64,000 nt of DNA from Planctomycetota bacterium. GTDB lineage: Bacteria; Planctomycetota; UBA8742; UBA2392. Every line of letters starts with the position of its first letter. The first letter of the stretch is position 1. The stretch is from contig JADKGX010000001.1 in NCBI GenBank assembly GCA_016722065.1, forward strand, positions 2,542,001 to 2,606,000. Direction: 5' to 3'. Position numbers and translations under genes: made by a program. Positions 1 to 8,662 of the stretch are shown one piece after another. The notes below the pieces were generated by a model. That model had not been told where the DNA came from. It was given only the letters and a program-made list of their open reading frames with translations, and did not search any database.

Positions 1-1
1 A

Positions 2-895
2 GCCGGCGTAGGCCCGGGCCATGAAGTCATCCTGCCCGCCAACACGTTCATTGCCACTGCCCAGGCCGTGCACCGCGCAGGCGCCCGACCCGTGCTGGTC
101 GATGTTGACGAAACCCACGCGTTGATGGACCCGGCCCAGACGGAAAGCCGCATCACAAGCAAGACGCGCGCCCTGCTGCCGGTGCACCTGTACGGGCAAA
201 CCGCGAAGATGGAGCAATTTCAGGCGCTGGCCAAAAAGCACGGCCTGCTGCTGTTTGAAGACGCCGCCCAGGCCCAGGGCGCAACACGCCAGGGCCAGGG
301 CATTGGCACCTTTGGCGTGGCTGCCGGTACAAGTTTTTATCCCGGCAAGAACCTTGGTTGCTATGGCGATGGCGGCGCCGTGCTGACCAACGACCCTGAA
401 GTAGCCCGCAAAGCCGGCTGGATTCGCAACTGCGGCAGCGACCGCAAGTACAACCACCCGGTGATGGGCTTCAACTCAAGGCTTGACACGCTGCAGGCGG
501 CGGTGTTGCGCGCCAAGCTCAAGCGCCTGAACGACTGGAACGAAGCCCGCCGCAAGGCCGCAGCGCGCTACCAGCAACTGCTTGTCGGCCTGCCGCAGGT
601 GAAACTTCCCGGCACGTTGGAAGGCAACGTGCACGTGTGGCACCTGTTTATTGTGCGCGTGGCCAACCGCGACAAAGTGCTGGCGCGACTTGGCGAGCTG
701 GGGGTAGGCGCAGGCATACATTACCCCACGCCGGTGCACCTGCACGATTCGTTCAAGTTCCTGGGCCACAAGCGCGGGGACTTTCCGGTCTCGGAACAGT
801 TGGCGGCAGAGATTTTGTCTTTGCCCATGTTTCCGCATATCACCGCCGCGCAGCAGGAAGAAACCGTGGCCGCGCTGCGCAAAGCGCTGGAATAG
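2..895 (+). CDS. DegT/DnrJ/EryC1/StrS-family sugar aminotransferase (5' end outside window)
   Basis: A PLP-dependent aminotransferase of the family that puts an amino group on nucleotide-linked keto-sugars. The frame is open to the window edge and its first visible residues are the conserved PANTFIATA segment, so the N-terminus is missing. The PLP-binding lysine lies in SFYPGKNLG, followed by GDGGAVLTND, and the C-terminal half carries the family pattern RLDTLQAAVL. The next gene is an N-acetyltransferase 15 bp downstream, as in pathways making acetamido sugars for surface polysaccharide. The likely substrate is a 3-keto or 4-keto nucleotide sugar; the sequence alone does not settle which. 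Confidence 0.93.
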   Translation, partial: AGVGPGHEVILPANTFIATAQAVHRAGARPVLVDVDETHALMDPAQTESRITSKTRALLPVHLYGQTAKMEQFQALAKKHGLLLFEDAAQAQGATRQGQGIGTFGVAAGTSFYPGKNLGCYGDGGAVLTNDPEVARKAGWIRNCGSDRKYNHPVMGFNSRLDTLQAAVLRAKLKRLNDWNEARRKAAARYQQLLVGLPQVKLPGTLEGNVHVWHLFIVRVANRDKVLARLGELGVGAGIHYPTPVHLHDSFKFLGHKRGDFPVSEQLAAEILSLPMFPHITAAQQEETVAALRKALE

Positions 896-910
896 AAGGC
901 AGGAACAGCC

Positions 911-1477
911 ATGGCCGAATCCGAAGTATTTGTGCACCCCAAGGCACTGTGTGAATCCGATCAGGTCGGGGCGGGTACGCGGGTATGGGCATTTGCCCAC
1001 ATCATGAAAGGTGCCAAGGTGGGCAAGGGCTGCAACGTGTGCGACCACGCGTTCATTGAAAGTGGCGCCGTGGTGGGCGATCGCGTTACAGTCAAGAACA
1101 GTGTGCTGTTGTGGGACGCCGTCACCATTGAAGACGAAGTGTTTCTCGGCCCCAACGCCGTGTTCACCAACGACTTCACGCCGCGCGCCCATGTGCGCAA
1201 GTCGCGCGACCAGTTTCTGCCAACCCGCGTGCGCAAGGGTGCCAGCATTGGCGCAAACGCCACGATTGTGTGCGGCATTACGGTGGGCGAATACGCGCTG
1301 GTGGGTGCGGGCGCGGTTGTGATTCGCGACGTGCCCGATTACGCGCTGGTGGTGGGCAACCCGGCGCGCCGCGTGGGTTGGGCTTGCCGCTGCGGCAACA
1401 AGCTGCCCGCCGGTCTGGCCTGCACGTGTGGGCTGTCCTACAGCCTGCGCGGCGACCGCTTGAGCCTGAATGCCTGA
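911..1477 (+). CDS. Left-handed beta-helix sugar N-acetyltransferase (WbpD/WlbB-like)
   Basis: A 188-residue hexapeptide-repeat acyltransferase. It begins with a left-handed beta-helix (repeats such as VGAGTRVWAFAHI and VGKGCNVCDHAFI) and contains FLGPNAVFTNDFTPR, GASIGANATIVCGITVG and DYALVVGNPARRVGW. These closely match the family acetylating the amine of UDP-3-amino-uronic acids or dTDP-3-amino sugars (WbpD, WlbB, FdtC type). The C-terminus has paired CxCG motifs (CRCG and CTCG), a zinc-knuckle-like tail also seen in WlbB relatives. It sits directly after the DegT aminotransferase, so the two probably act in sequence. AGGA precedes the ATG. Confidence 0.92.
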   Translation: MAESEVFVHPKALCESDQVGAGTRVWAFAHIMKGAKVGKGCNVCDHAFIESGAVVGDRVTVKNSVLLWDAVTIEDEVFLGPNAVFTNDFTPRAHVRKSRDQFLPTRVRKGASIGANATIVCGITVGEYALVGAGAVVIRDVPDYALVVGNPARRVGWACRCGNKLPAGLACTCGLSYSLRGDRLSLNA

Positions 1478-2465
1478 CTTGCAACCCATTTGCCCCAAAG
1501 TGTCGGTGGTGATTCCGACCTATAATCGGTCAGGGATGTTCCCGCGTGCTGTAGCGTCGATTGCGGCCCAGACGTATCGACCACTGGAAGTCGTGATTGT
1601 CAACGACGGCAGCAAAGACGACACCGCACAGGTTGCCGCCAATGTGGCAGCGCAATACGCCGGACAACTCGAAATCCAGGTCATCAACCAGCCCAACATG
1701 GGCGTGGCCGGCGCCAGCAACACCGGTGGCGACGCAGCGACTGGCGACTTTCTGGCCTGGCTGGGCGACGACGATGCCTGGCTGCCGGGCAAAGCGGAAA
1801 AGCAGGTTGCGGCCATGCGCGCGGCGGGGGCCGATGCCGCCTGTTCGTACATCACCCAGCGCACAGCAAATGGCGATGTGCGCTTTCCATCGCCGGCCAA
1901 GAAGTTGCTTACCGGTCGCAACCCTGCGGCCTACATTCGTGGCGACAGCTACGCCCACATCTGCACGTTGCTGGTATCGCGCGAAATCTGGCGCCAGGCC
2001 GGACCCTATGACCGCGACCTGCGCATCAGCGAAGACGATGAATGGATTGCGCGCGTCGTGCACTTGGCCAATTTCGTGGCGGTGGAAGAAGAACTTGCGA
2101 TCTACGAATTCAACCAGGCCGGCCTGAGCCGCGTGAACTCGATCGAGCAACTGGTCAAGCGCGACGAAAGCGTCGAACTGGCCATCCTGCGCATGCGCCA
2201 GCGCAACCAGGCGCGCCCCAACTGGAACGAACAGGTCTGGCGCGACCGTGCGGCCAAGGACTTTGACCAGATCGTCAAACACCTGCTGTATGCCGGCCAG
2301 CGCAAGCTGGCAGTCAGCAAGTGGCGCCAGTTCATGGCCGAGACGCAAGACCACCCGACCCTGGTGAAGACCCGGCGCAAGCTGCGCAAAGCCTGGTGGC
2401 TGGGGTTGGTCGGGCAGCGCTTGAAGCACCCCAAGTTTGAATCCAATGACGCCATCCGTATGTAG
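1470..2465 (+). CDS. Family 2 glycosyltransferase (paralogue 1 of 3)
   Basis: A 331-residue GT-A fold glycosyltransferase, probably cytoplasmic and acting in polysaccharide assembly. The N-terminus has VVIPTYNRSGMFPRAV. The nucleotide site EVVIVNDGSKDDT and the metal-binding acidic cluster GDDDAWLPGK follow, and SEDDEW near residue 190 is the usual second acidic site. The gene overlaps the acetyltransferase by 8 bases. After the catalytic domain it shares with the next glycosyltransferase a helical tail (NWNEQVWRDRAAKDF) ending in the basic motif RKLRKAWWLGLVGQRLKHPK. That tail is not part of the GT2 core and marks tandem duplication. Donor and acceptor sugars are unknown. Confidence 0.92.
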   Translation: MPDLQPICPKVSVVIPTYNRSGMFPRAVASIAAQTYRPLEVVIVNDGSKDDTAQVAANVAAQYAGQLEIQVINQPNMGVAGASNTGGDAATGDFLAWLGDDDAWLPGKAEKQVAAMRAAGADAACSYITQRTANGDVRFPSPAKKLLTGRNPAAYIRGDSYAHICTLLVSREIWRQAGPYDRDLRISEDDEWIARVVHLANFVAVEEELAIYEFNQAGLSRVNSIEQLVKRDESVELAILRMRQRNQARPNWNEQVWRDRAAKDFDQIVKHLLYAGQRKLAVSKWRQFMAETQDHPTLVKTRRKLRKAWWLGLVGQRLKHPKFESNDAIRM

Positions 2466-2474
2466 GATGCGCCC

Positions 2475-3434
2475 GTGACCAGCCCCTTGATCAGCGTGGT
2501 TGTGCCCACCTTCAACCGCGCGGCGCGTTTGCCAGGTGCCGTGCAGTCCGTGCTGGCGCAGACCTGGCGGCCACTGGAACTTGTGGTCGTGGACGACGGC
2601 AGCACCGACCACACCCACGCTGTGCTGGAGGGTCTAAAGACACAGGCCGACCAGGCAAGTGTCAGCGCGCGCTTTGTGGCCAAAAGCAACGGCGGGGCGG
2701 CATCAGCACGCAATGCAGGCATTGCGGCTGCCACAGGGCCCTGGCTGGCATTTCTGGACGACGACGACAGTTGGCGACCTGAGAAGCTGACGCAGCAAAT
2801 GGAGATGCTGCAGCAGACAGGTGCGGCTCTGTGTGCCTGCATGCTTCACCAGCCAACCTCACGCGGGGGCCGCACCATACCTGGTGACGCGGCCAGGCTG
2901 CCCCAGGGTCGCTGCGCCCCGGCCTATCTGTCGCGCCAGGTCGACTTTTCGATTGTGAGCGTGCTGGTGCGTGCCGACATCGCACAGCAGGCCGGGCGCC
3001 TGGATGAAGACATGCGCATCGCGGAAGACCTGCTGTGGTGCTATCGCCTGTTGTTGCTCGCGCACACCTGTTCCGTGCCCCGCGTGCTGGGCGAAATCGG
3101 TATGGATGCGGGGTCGCTGACGCGCACTGACGGTCTGCAACGGATTGTCGAACTGGATGCCGACATTGAACGCTGGCTGCTGCGCGCCCGCGACCTGGGC
3201 AGCAGCAGGCAGGACTGGAATGAAGCCGGCTGGCGCGGGCGCGTGGCCGTGGATTTTCGGCAGTTCGTGCTGCACCGGCTTTACCTAGGCGACCAAGCCG
3301 GGGCACGCGACGTGTTTGCCAGGGGCATGGACTTGTGCGGCGGCCTGGAACCCTTGGCCGGCACGGCGCGCAAGTTGCGCAAGGCCCGCTGGCTTTCGTT
3401 GCTGGGCTTGCGCTTGAAGCACCCCAAAAAGTAG
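2475..3434 (+). CDS. Family 2 glycosyltransferase (paralogue 2 of 3)
   Basis: A 319-residue GT2 enzyme starting at GTG, 9 bases after the previous stop. Visible motifs are VVVPTFNRAARLPGAVQSV, LVVVDDGSTDHT, the metal-binding stretch FLDDDDSWRPEKL and the late acidic motif IAEDLLW. Its C-terminal tail (DWNEAGWRGRVAVDF, then RKLRKARWLSLLGLRLKHPK) aligns with that of the preceding enzyme, so the two are tandem duplicates. It probably transfers one sugar in the surface glycan made by this cluster. Specificity cannot be read from the sequence. Confidence 0.92.
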   Translation: MTSPLISVVVPTFNRAARLPGAVQSVLAQTWRPLELVVVDDGSTDHTHAVLEGLKTQADQASVSARFVAKSNGGAASARNAGIAAATGPWLAFLDDDDSWRPEKLTQQMEMLQQTGAALCACMLHQPTSRGGRTIPGDAARLPQGRCAPAYLSRQVDFSIVSVLVRADIAQQAGRLDEDMRIAEDLLWCYRLLLLAHTCSVPRVLGEIGMDAGSLTRTDGLQRIVELDADIERWLLRARDLGSSRQDWNEAGWRGRVAVDFRQFVLHRLYLGDQAGARDVFARGMDLCGGLEPLAGTARKLRKARWLSLLGLRLKHPKK

Positions 3435-3482
3435 CGGCATGGACGCCGGCAAAGCGCCTCGCTTTACTGGTTACAGCCGCGC

Positions 3483-4430
3483 ATGAGCCAAAAACCAACA
3501 GTTCTGGTCACGGGTGCAGCCGGGTTTCTCGGCAGCCACCTTTGCGATGCCATGCTGGCCGCGGGCTATGCAGTGCGGGCGGTTGATAATCTGTCCGGTG
3601 GCAGCCTGGATAATCTGGCAGGCGCACTTGACCACCCGGACTTTGCCTTTCAGCAGTTGGACCTCAAGGATTCTGCTGCCTGCCGCAGTGTTTGCGCCGG
3701 CGCGGAAGTCGTGCTGCACCAGGCCGCGCTGGCCAGCGTGCCCACCAGCATTGCTGACCCCCTGCGTTGCCACCATGAAACGCTGGATACCACAGTCAAC
3801 ATGCTGGAAGCGGCCTTGCGCCAGGGTTGTAGGCGTTTTCTGTACGCCAGCAGCGCATCCATCTATGGCGACACCACCGCCGCACCGGTTGCGGAAAGCC
3901 TGCCGTTTAGCCCCATGAGCCCCTACGCCGCAGCCAAGGCCGGGTCGGAACACTATGTGCAGGCCTTTGCGCGCATGGGGCTGGATGGCGCCAGCCTGCG
4001 CTACTTCAACGTGTATGGCGCACGCCAAAGGGCCGATTCTTCGTATTCGGGCGTGATCAGTATTTTTGCGGCGCGGGCACGGCAGGGGCTGCCTGTCACG
4101 GTCTATGGCGACGGCCTGCAATCGCGCGATTTTGTCCATGTACGCGATGTGTGTGCCGCCAACCTGGCGGCCTTGCGCTATGCCAAGCCGCTGGCAGGCA
4201 CGGCCATCAACATTGGCACCGGGCGCAGCGTGACACTGCTGACGCTGCTTGAGGGTATTGGCAGCGCGCTGGGCCGCGCCATCAGTGTGCAGCACGAGCC
4301 TGCACGCCAGGGCGATATCCGCCATTCCTGCGCCGATGTCTCGCGCGCCCGCAAGCTGCTGGGCTTTTCGGCCGATACAAGGCTGGAGCAAGGCCTGAAG
4401 TCCTTCCTTGGCACCGGGGACCGGGCATGA
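3483..4430 (+). CDS. NAD-dependent epimerase/dehydratase (UDP-glucose 4-epimerase family)
   Basis: A 315-residue extended short-chain dehydrogenase acting on nucleotide sugars. The N-terminal Rossmann motif is GAAGFLGSHL and the NAD-binding acidic site is RAVDNLSGG. The catalytic Ser is in YASSASIYG and the catalytic pair in SPYAAAKAGSEHY (YxxxK). FNVYGARQ and GDGLQSRDFVHVRDV are substrate-domain motifs typical of UDP-hexose 4-epimerases such as GalE and WbpP. It lies between two glycosyltransferases and overlaps the next one by ATGA, so it probably supplies an epimerised UDP-sugar to this cluster. The exact sugar is inference. Confidence 0.92.
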   Translation: MSQKPTVLVTGAAGFLGSHLCDAMLAAGYAVRAVDNLSGGSLDNLAGALDHPDFAFQQLDLKDSAACRSVCAGAEVVLHQAALASVPTSIADPLRCHHETLDTTVNMLEAALRQGCRRFLYASSASIYGDTTAAPVAESLPFSPMSPYAAAKAGSEHYVQAFARMGLDGASLRYFNVYGARQRADSSYSGVISIFAARARQGLPVTVYGDGLQSRDFVHVRDVCAANLAALRYAKPLAGTAINIGTGRSVTLLTLLEGIGSALGRAISVQHEPARQGDIRHSCADVSRARKLLGFSADTRLEQGLKSFLGTGDRA

Positions 4431-5377
4431 GCCAGCGGCCACTGGTCAGTGCGATTGTGCCGACGTTTCGGCGCCCGCACCTGTTGCAACGCAGCCTGGG
4501 CAGCGTGCTGGCCCAGACCTGGCGGCCACTGGAACTCGTGGTGGTCGATGACGAAAGCCAGGACAACACGCCACAGGTGTTGCAGGATTTTGCGGCACAG
4601 GCGAAGGCAGCCGACGTGGCGTTTCAATGGTTCACCAAGCCAAACGGCGGCCCGGGCCTGGCACGTAACTTCGGCATGCAGCGCGCCAAGGGCGATTACT
4701 TCGCGTTTCTGGACGACGACGACAGCTGGTTTGCCAAGAAACTTGAGCGCCAGATCGCCCGCATGCAGCAGGATCCAAAGGCCGGGGCCGGCTTTACACA
4801 GTATGTACACCACGGCAAAACCGACCAACCTAAGCCCGCGCCCCGCTATATGCAGGAGGGTTGGGTGTTTGCCGGATTGTGCGCGGGCAACACACGCGCG
4901 CACATCCAGACACTGATGATTACCCGCCAGGCCTTTGAGTTGACCGGCGGCTTTGGCACCAATTTTCAGTGGGAAGACACCGAATTCGAGCTGCGACTTT
5001 CCCTGCACGTGCCGTTTCTGGCGTTGCAGGAACCGCTGACAGAAATCATGACTGTGCCTGACAGCATCAGCCGCCAAGCCGGCCTGGAAGGTGACCTGCG
5101 ACGCGACCGTATCAAGCTGGGGCTGCTGGACGAGTTGATTGCAAATCAGGGCAGGCACGAGCGCTTTGATCTGTCTGCCACGAAACTGCTGCGCGCGCGG
5201 ATCTATGACGAACACATCAAGCACCTGATCTGGCTGGGGCAAGTGGCCCAGGCGCGGGCGACGCTGCAGGAGGCCCTGGCGGCCTGCGGGGCACAGGAAG
5301 TGCTGCACCGGTTGAGGGGCAAGTTGTTGCGTGCACGCGTGGCGGGCTGGTTCGGTCGCAAGCTCAAGAAGCCTTGA
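4427..5377 (+). CDS. Family 2 glycosyltransferase (paralogue 3 of 3)
   Basis: A 316-residue GT2 enzyme translationally coupled to the epimerase by a 4-base overlap. It has AIVPTFRRPHLLQRSLGSV, LVVVDDESQDNT and the metal-site motif FLDDDDSWFAKKLERQ. The late acidic region is QWEDTEFELRL. Like the two upstream glycosyltransferases it has a helical tail ending in a basic motif, here RGKLLRARVAGWFGRKLKKP, more diverged than in the first two copies. It is the last gene of the plus-strand polysaccharide block and converges with a minus-strand gene with no spacing. Confidence 0.91.
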   Translation: MSQRPLVSAIVPTFRRPHLLQRSLGSVLAQTWRPLELVVVDDESQDNTPQVLQDFAAQAKAADVAFQWFTKPNGGPGLARNFGMQRAKGDYFAFLDDDDSWFAKKLERQIARMQQDPKAGAGFTQYVHHGKTDQPKPAPRYMQEGWVFAGLCAGNTRAHIQTLMITRQAFELTGGFGTNFQWEDTEFELRLSLHVPFLALQEPLTEIMTVPDSISRQAGLEGDLRRDRIKLGLLDELIANQGRHERFDLSATKLLRARIYDEHIKHLIWLGQVAQARATLQEALAACGAQEVLHRLRGKLLRARVAGWFGRKLKKP

Positions 5378-6238
5378 TTACCTGACACTCGCCTCCACTT
5401 TGGTTTGCAGGCGCTGCTTCAGCGCGCGGGCGTCCAGCAAGCGGGCATCGTTGCCCGGCAACTTTTCGACTTCGGCCTGGGTCAATGCGGCGTTGGCGTG
5501 TTCCAGCGCAATCTGGGGCAGGCCTTCGCGCTCCAGTGTGCGCGCCAGTTGCACCCGCGTCGGCACCGGCGTGGCCGGCGCGATCTCGGTCGATATCTCC
5601 AGCTTGCCCTCGGCGCTGACACTGACGGCACTGCTGGTGCGGGTATCGGTGCCCTCCAGCAATTTGTCATCCAGATACTCCTGCGATTGGCGCCACAGGG
5701 TCATCTTCAGGTCAGTCGTCACGATTTCGCAGGTGGCTTCGCTGCGAAAGCGGTTGCCGGTTTTGCGTTGCCGCCAGGTCTCCAACTCCAGTGCCTTAAC
5801 CCAGTTGGTTTTTTGCCAGCGCAGCACGACCCAGGTTCGGGTCTGTACGGTTTCTTGCGGGCTGGCCACAGTGGCGCAGAGTTCCAGCCGCAATCCGTCG
5901 CGCCCGGCCAGCTTCAATACACCGGGTTGCGGGGCCGAAGCCAGTTGCAGGCAAAACACGCCATCGGGGGCGTCCTTGGCGGCCTGGCCCGAAAACAGCG
6001 CAACGGCACATTGCAGATCCTTGCGCGCCACGCAGGCTACGTCGGGCTTGCCGTCGCCATCAAAATCTCCCTTGGCAACATCGCAGGCCGACAAGCCACC
6101 CAGTTCGCGCACTTCAATGCCCAAGGCCTTGCGGGCGGATTCATCCAGCAGCGTGCGCCGTGCATAGCGCAGCGCCTCGGCATCCATTGCCGCAAGCGGG
6201 CCTGCCAGTACAAAACAAAGCACAACCACCAGACGCAT
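5378..6238 (-). CDS. Secreted protein with one FG-GAP-like calcium motif, function unknown
   Basis: A 286-residue protein with a short signal peptide (MRLVVVLCFVLAGPLAAMDA), so probably exported. Around residues 57-66 it has DFDGDGKPDV, the Asp-rich calcium loop of FG-GAP/VCBS-type repeats, but only one copy is visible. The middle is beta-rich and the C-terminal 80 residues look helical (REGLPQIALEHANAALTQAE), resembling a degenerate TPR. A GGAGG sits 5 bases before the ATG. The gene converges with the glycosyltransferase cluster. I do not recognise the family beyond the Asp-rich motif. Confidence 0.82.
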   Translation of the reverse strand: MRLVVVLCFVLAGPLAAMDAEALRYARRTLLDESARKALGIEVRELGGLSACDVAKGDFDGDGKPDVACVARKDLQCAVALFSGQAAKDAPDGVFCLQLASAPQPGVLKLAGRDGLRLELCATVASPQETVQTRTWVVLRWQKTNWVKALELETWRQRKTGNRFRSEATCEIVTTDLKMTLWRQSQEYLDDKLLEGTDTRTSSAVSVSAEGKLEISTEIAPATPVPTRVQLARTLEREGLPQIALEHANAALTQAEVEKLPGNDARLLDARALKQRLQTKVEASVR

Positions 6239-6280
6239 GATGCCTCCGGACGTTGCATCGGCTGTTGCGGGTGGCGTACT

Positions 6281-6469
6281 TCAGCCTGAAATCGGCTTGC
6301 GGCCGGAAAGCAGCGCCCAGATAGGCGTGGGGTTGGGCAGATTGCAGTGCGGGCACAGGGCCAGGCGCTGGTCCAGTTCTGCTGGCGCTATCTCCATCTC
6401 GCCGCGGCATCCGCTGCAACGAATGACATAGCGCAGCGGGCGCCGCGCGATCGGGATGATGTTGTTCAT
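6281..6469 (-). CDS. Small zinc-ribbon protein
   Basis: A 62-residue protein with two CxxC pairs (CSGC and CPHC) about 18 residues apart, the spacing of a single zinc ribbon. The N-terminus is basic and hydrophobic, and the C-terminus is PTPIWALLSGRKPI. Its ATG overlaps the stop of the response-regulator gene (ATGA), which argues that it is real and co-expressed. Function is unknown; a structural or adaptor role beside the regulator is only a guess. Confidence 0.65.
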   Translation of the reverse strand: MNNIIPIARRPLRYVIRCSGCRGEMEIAPAELDQRLALCPHCNLPNPTPIWALLSGRKPISG

Positions 6470-7275
6470 GGTTGCGTCTGGGTGGCAATCAAGCGCGCCA
6501 CAGCGGCCTTGAGGGTTTCGGCGCTGAAGGGCCGCCGCAGCACGGCATCAGCAGGCTTGAGGTCCTTCATGTTCAGGTCGGCGTAGCTGCAGATCAGTAC
6601 TGGCACATCCTGGGTTTCCTGGCGTGCTTTCAACTGGTGGGCTACGTCGCGGCCGGAAAGCCCCGGCATTTCGTAGTCAGAGACAACAAGGTCCGGTGGA
6701 GCAATGCTGGCTCTGGCCAGGGCGCCGCTGCCGTCGCAACTGGTGTCCACGGTGAAGCCGTCGCCGCGCAAAATCGCGCCGGTGAACTCCAGGTTGGCGG
6801 GTTCGTCATCGACCAGCAGAATGCGCTGGCCCGTCAGCTTGACTCTGCGTGCGCAGCGGGCGGCATCGTGGGCAAAGCCACGCAGGGTGGGCAGGCCGGC
6901 CTGTTGCCAACCGGTTTCGATCGCGTCCTTGATGGCGCGGTTCTGAAGGCGCATGGATTCCCAGCGCGGGTCCGGTGCGGCGCCGCGGCAGGGTGCGGCA
7001 TCGTGGCAATCGGCAATGAAATAGAAATCGCCGCCGGACAGGCCACGTTCGACGGCGAACTTCATGTGCGGATAGGTGAAATTGCCAAGGCGAAGCACGT
7101 GTCGCGGACAAGGCCCGCTTTCGTCGACAAAAGTCTGCAGCACCTGCGAAAGCCGCAGGCCGTGCCATTGCGGAAGCGCGGGGCAGGCCGGCGTGCCCGG
7201 TGGCCATGCATGTTGCCAATAGATGCGCAGGGCGCGCCGAAGGTGGGAAACGCTGATGTTCTGTCGAACAGGCAT
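6466..7275 (-). CDS. Response regulator with C-terminal receiver domain and novel N-terminal domain
   Basis: A 269-residue protein. From about residue 150 it is a CheY-like receiver: RILLVDDEPAN (acidic pocket), LVVSDYEMPGLSG (phospho-acceptor Asp in SDYEMP), ICSYADL (switch Ser) and LRRPFSAETL in place of the usual K-P motif, with Arg where Lys is expected. The N-terminal 145 residues, starting VSHLRRALRIYWQHAWP, match no domain I know and contain the Cys/His-containing stretch ADCHDAAPCRG. A receiver at the C-terminus with no DNA-binding output suggests a signalling adaptor. GGAG lies 8 bases before the ATG. The missing switch lysine may alter phosphorylation signalling. Confidence 0.85.
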   Translation of the reverse strand: MPVRQNISVSHLRRALRIYWQHAWPPGTPACPALPQWHGLRLSQVLQTFVDESGPCPRHVLRLGNFTYPHMKFAVERGLSGGDFYFIADCHDAAPCRGAAPDPRWESMRLQNRAIKDAIETGWQQAGLPTLRGFAHDAARCARRVKLTGQRILLVDDEPANLEFTGAILRGDGFTVDTSCDGSGALARASIAPPDLVVSDYEMPGLSGRDVAHQLKARQETQDVPVLICSYADLNMKDLKPADAVLRRPFSAETLKAAVARLIATQTQP

Positions 7276-7379
7276 CGATGGGACTCCGGCCCCATACCTA
7301 AAACGTCAAACAAGCCGCAAAACTTGCGAAAAAAGCACACAACGCTCAGTCCAAGTGCAAATTGGCAGGGTTTTTGAAG

Positions 7380-7955
7380 CTATTTACCGGTCAAGAGGTG
7401 CCCGCGCAGGGCAGGAAAGAAAGATTCGAAGTCCGCCGACAATGCGGCATATTCGCGTCGAAGGTCAACGACGGCTTGCGCCAGGTTGCTTCCATGTCGG
7501 GTGCGGCGCGCCATGCGGCCCAGGATTTCTTCGATGCCCTCGATGTGGGCATAGGCCTGCAACCAGTCATGCTGAATCATCACCGGTGCAGCCCGGGCAA
7601 GCCGTGGCGGAAGCAGGTCCGCGCCGCGCTCCAGGGCTGTGTAAACCGTGGCGGCGAACTTGCTCAAGGGCTGGCCGCAGAACCGTTCAAAACCGGCGGC
7701 CAGAAAGTGGTCATAGAACACATCGACCAGCACGCGCCCGAAAAACCGCCAATGGCCATCCAGGCGCGCGCGGCTTTGCGCCACCGTGGCATGGGCATCT
7801 GTGTAACGGTCCACAATCCGGTGCCTTTCAATGCCTGGGCGCAACAGGGGGTGGATCTGTTCCGGGTCGATACCCTGCAAAAAATCGCCCGCCAGGTTGC
7901 CAATCAAGGATTGGGGCGTTTCGTCGGCCAGCACCAGATGCGCCAGATAGTTCAT
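7380..7955 (-). CDS. acpH: Acyl carrier protein phosphodiesterase
   Basis: A 191-residue AcpH-like enzyme, the family that removes the 4'-phosphopantetheine arm from acyl carrier protein. It starts MNYLAHLVLA and has SLIGNLAGDFLQG, the metal-site pattern IERHRIVDRYTDAH and RVLVDVFYDHFLAA, all characteristic of the family, with an HD-like arrangement of His and Asp. Length is typical. It overlaps rsmJ by ATGA and is the last gene of a tightly packed minus-strand run. Confidence 0.88.
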   Translation of the reverse strand: MNYLAHLVLADETPQSLIGNLAGDFLQGIDPEQIHPLLRPGIERHRIVDRYTDAHATVAQSRARLDGHWRFFGRVLVDVFYDHFLAAGFERFCGQPLSKFAATVYTALERGADLLPPRLARAAPVMIQHDWLQAYAHIEGIEEILGRMARRTRHGSNLAQAVVDLRREYAALSADFESFFPALRGHLLTGK

Positions 7956-8662
7956 GTCAGGTACACATCAAACCGCACGCTCTTGCCTTCAAACACCACG
8001 TCTACGGGCCGGGTCGCGTCAATGCGCGGGGCAATGCGCGGGCGCTTGACCACCACGCGCCGCACACTGCTTTCCATGGCAGCGCCAAACAACGCGGCTT
8101 CGTCGTTGTCAGGGCCCAGCAATGCCTGAAAATACTGCATTTCCTTGCGCGACAATGCACTGCGATCGTCCTGCGGAAACATCGGGTCCAGCAGCACCGT
8201 ATCTGCGGCCGGTCTGGCCACCAGTCGCGTCGCCGCCTGGCCGGGGACCAGTTGCACTCTTCTTGCCGCGACGTCGCCGGATGCCAACGCGCGGGCCAGC
8301 CCGTCGGCAAGCAGGGCCTGCACAACCAGCGAACGTTCCATGGCCACAACCTCACACCCCAGTGCGGCCAGTGTGAATGCGTCGCGCCCCAGGCCGGCCG
8401 TGGCATCAAAAATTCTGGGCAGGGGCTTGCCCTTGCGTACGCCGCAGGCCTTGGCCAACAGCAGCCCGCGCCCCGCCTTGCGGCGGCTCTCCAGTTGAGG
8501 GGAAAGCAGATCGACCCAAAGCGGGCCGGGTGCGCCGGTGGCTGTGTCGCGCAGTTGCAGACGGCCTTGGGCGTACTCCAGTACAAAACGCGCGTTGGGC
8601 GCCACTTCGATGCCGGTTTGCGTCGCGATGTCGGCGCTGGCGCTGCCTGCCAGGACAGTCAT
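7952..8662 (-). CDS. rsmJ: 16S rRNA (guanine-N2) methyltransferase RsmJ
   Basis: A 236-residue class I SAM-dependent methyltransferase of the RsmJ (YhiQ) family, which methylates G1516 of 16S rRNA in E. coli. Diagnostic motifs are LWVDLLSPQLESRR, the SAM-binding DATAGLGRDAFTLAALGC, MERSLVVQALLADGLARA, and the late pattern LLDPMFP with RKEMQYFQ and RRVVVKRPR. Length is close to the family norm of about 250. It overlaps both neighbours by 4 bases, so translation is probably coupled. Confidence 0.93.
   Translation of the reverse strand: MTVLAGSASADIATQTGIEVAPNARFVLEYAQGRLQLRDTATGAPGPLWVDLLSPQLESRRKAGRGLLLAKACGVRKGKPLPRIFDATAGLGRDAFTLAALGCEVVAMERSLVVQALLADGLARALASGDVAARRVQLVPGQAATRLVARPAADTVLLDPMFPQDDRSALSRKEMQYFQALLGPDNDEAALFGAAMESSVRRVVVKRPRIAPRIDATRPVDVVFEGKSVRFDVYLT

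Noticed and set aside
476..1498. A 340-residue minus-strand ORF and similar long antisense ORFs (1530-2618, 7223-8803 plus, 11142-12506 minus, 17506-18690 plus, 22346-23680 plus, 40745-42736 minus)
   Set aside because: They lie wholly opposite to well-supported genes, show no family motif and have the Ala/Gly/Arg/His-rich composition of GC-rich shadow frames.
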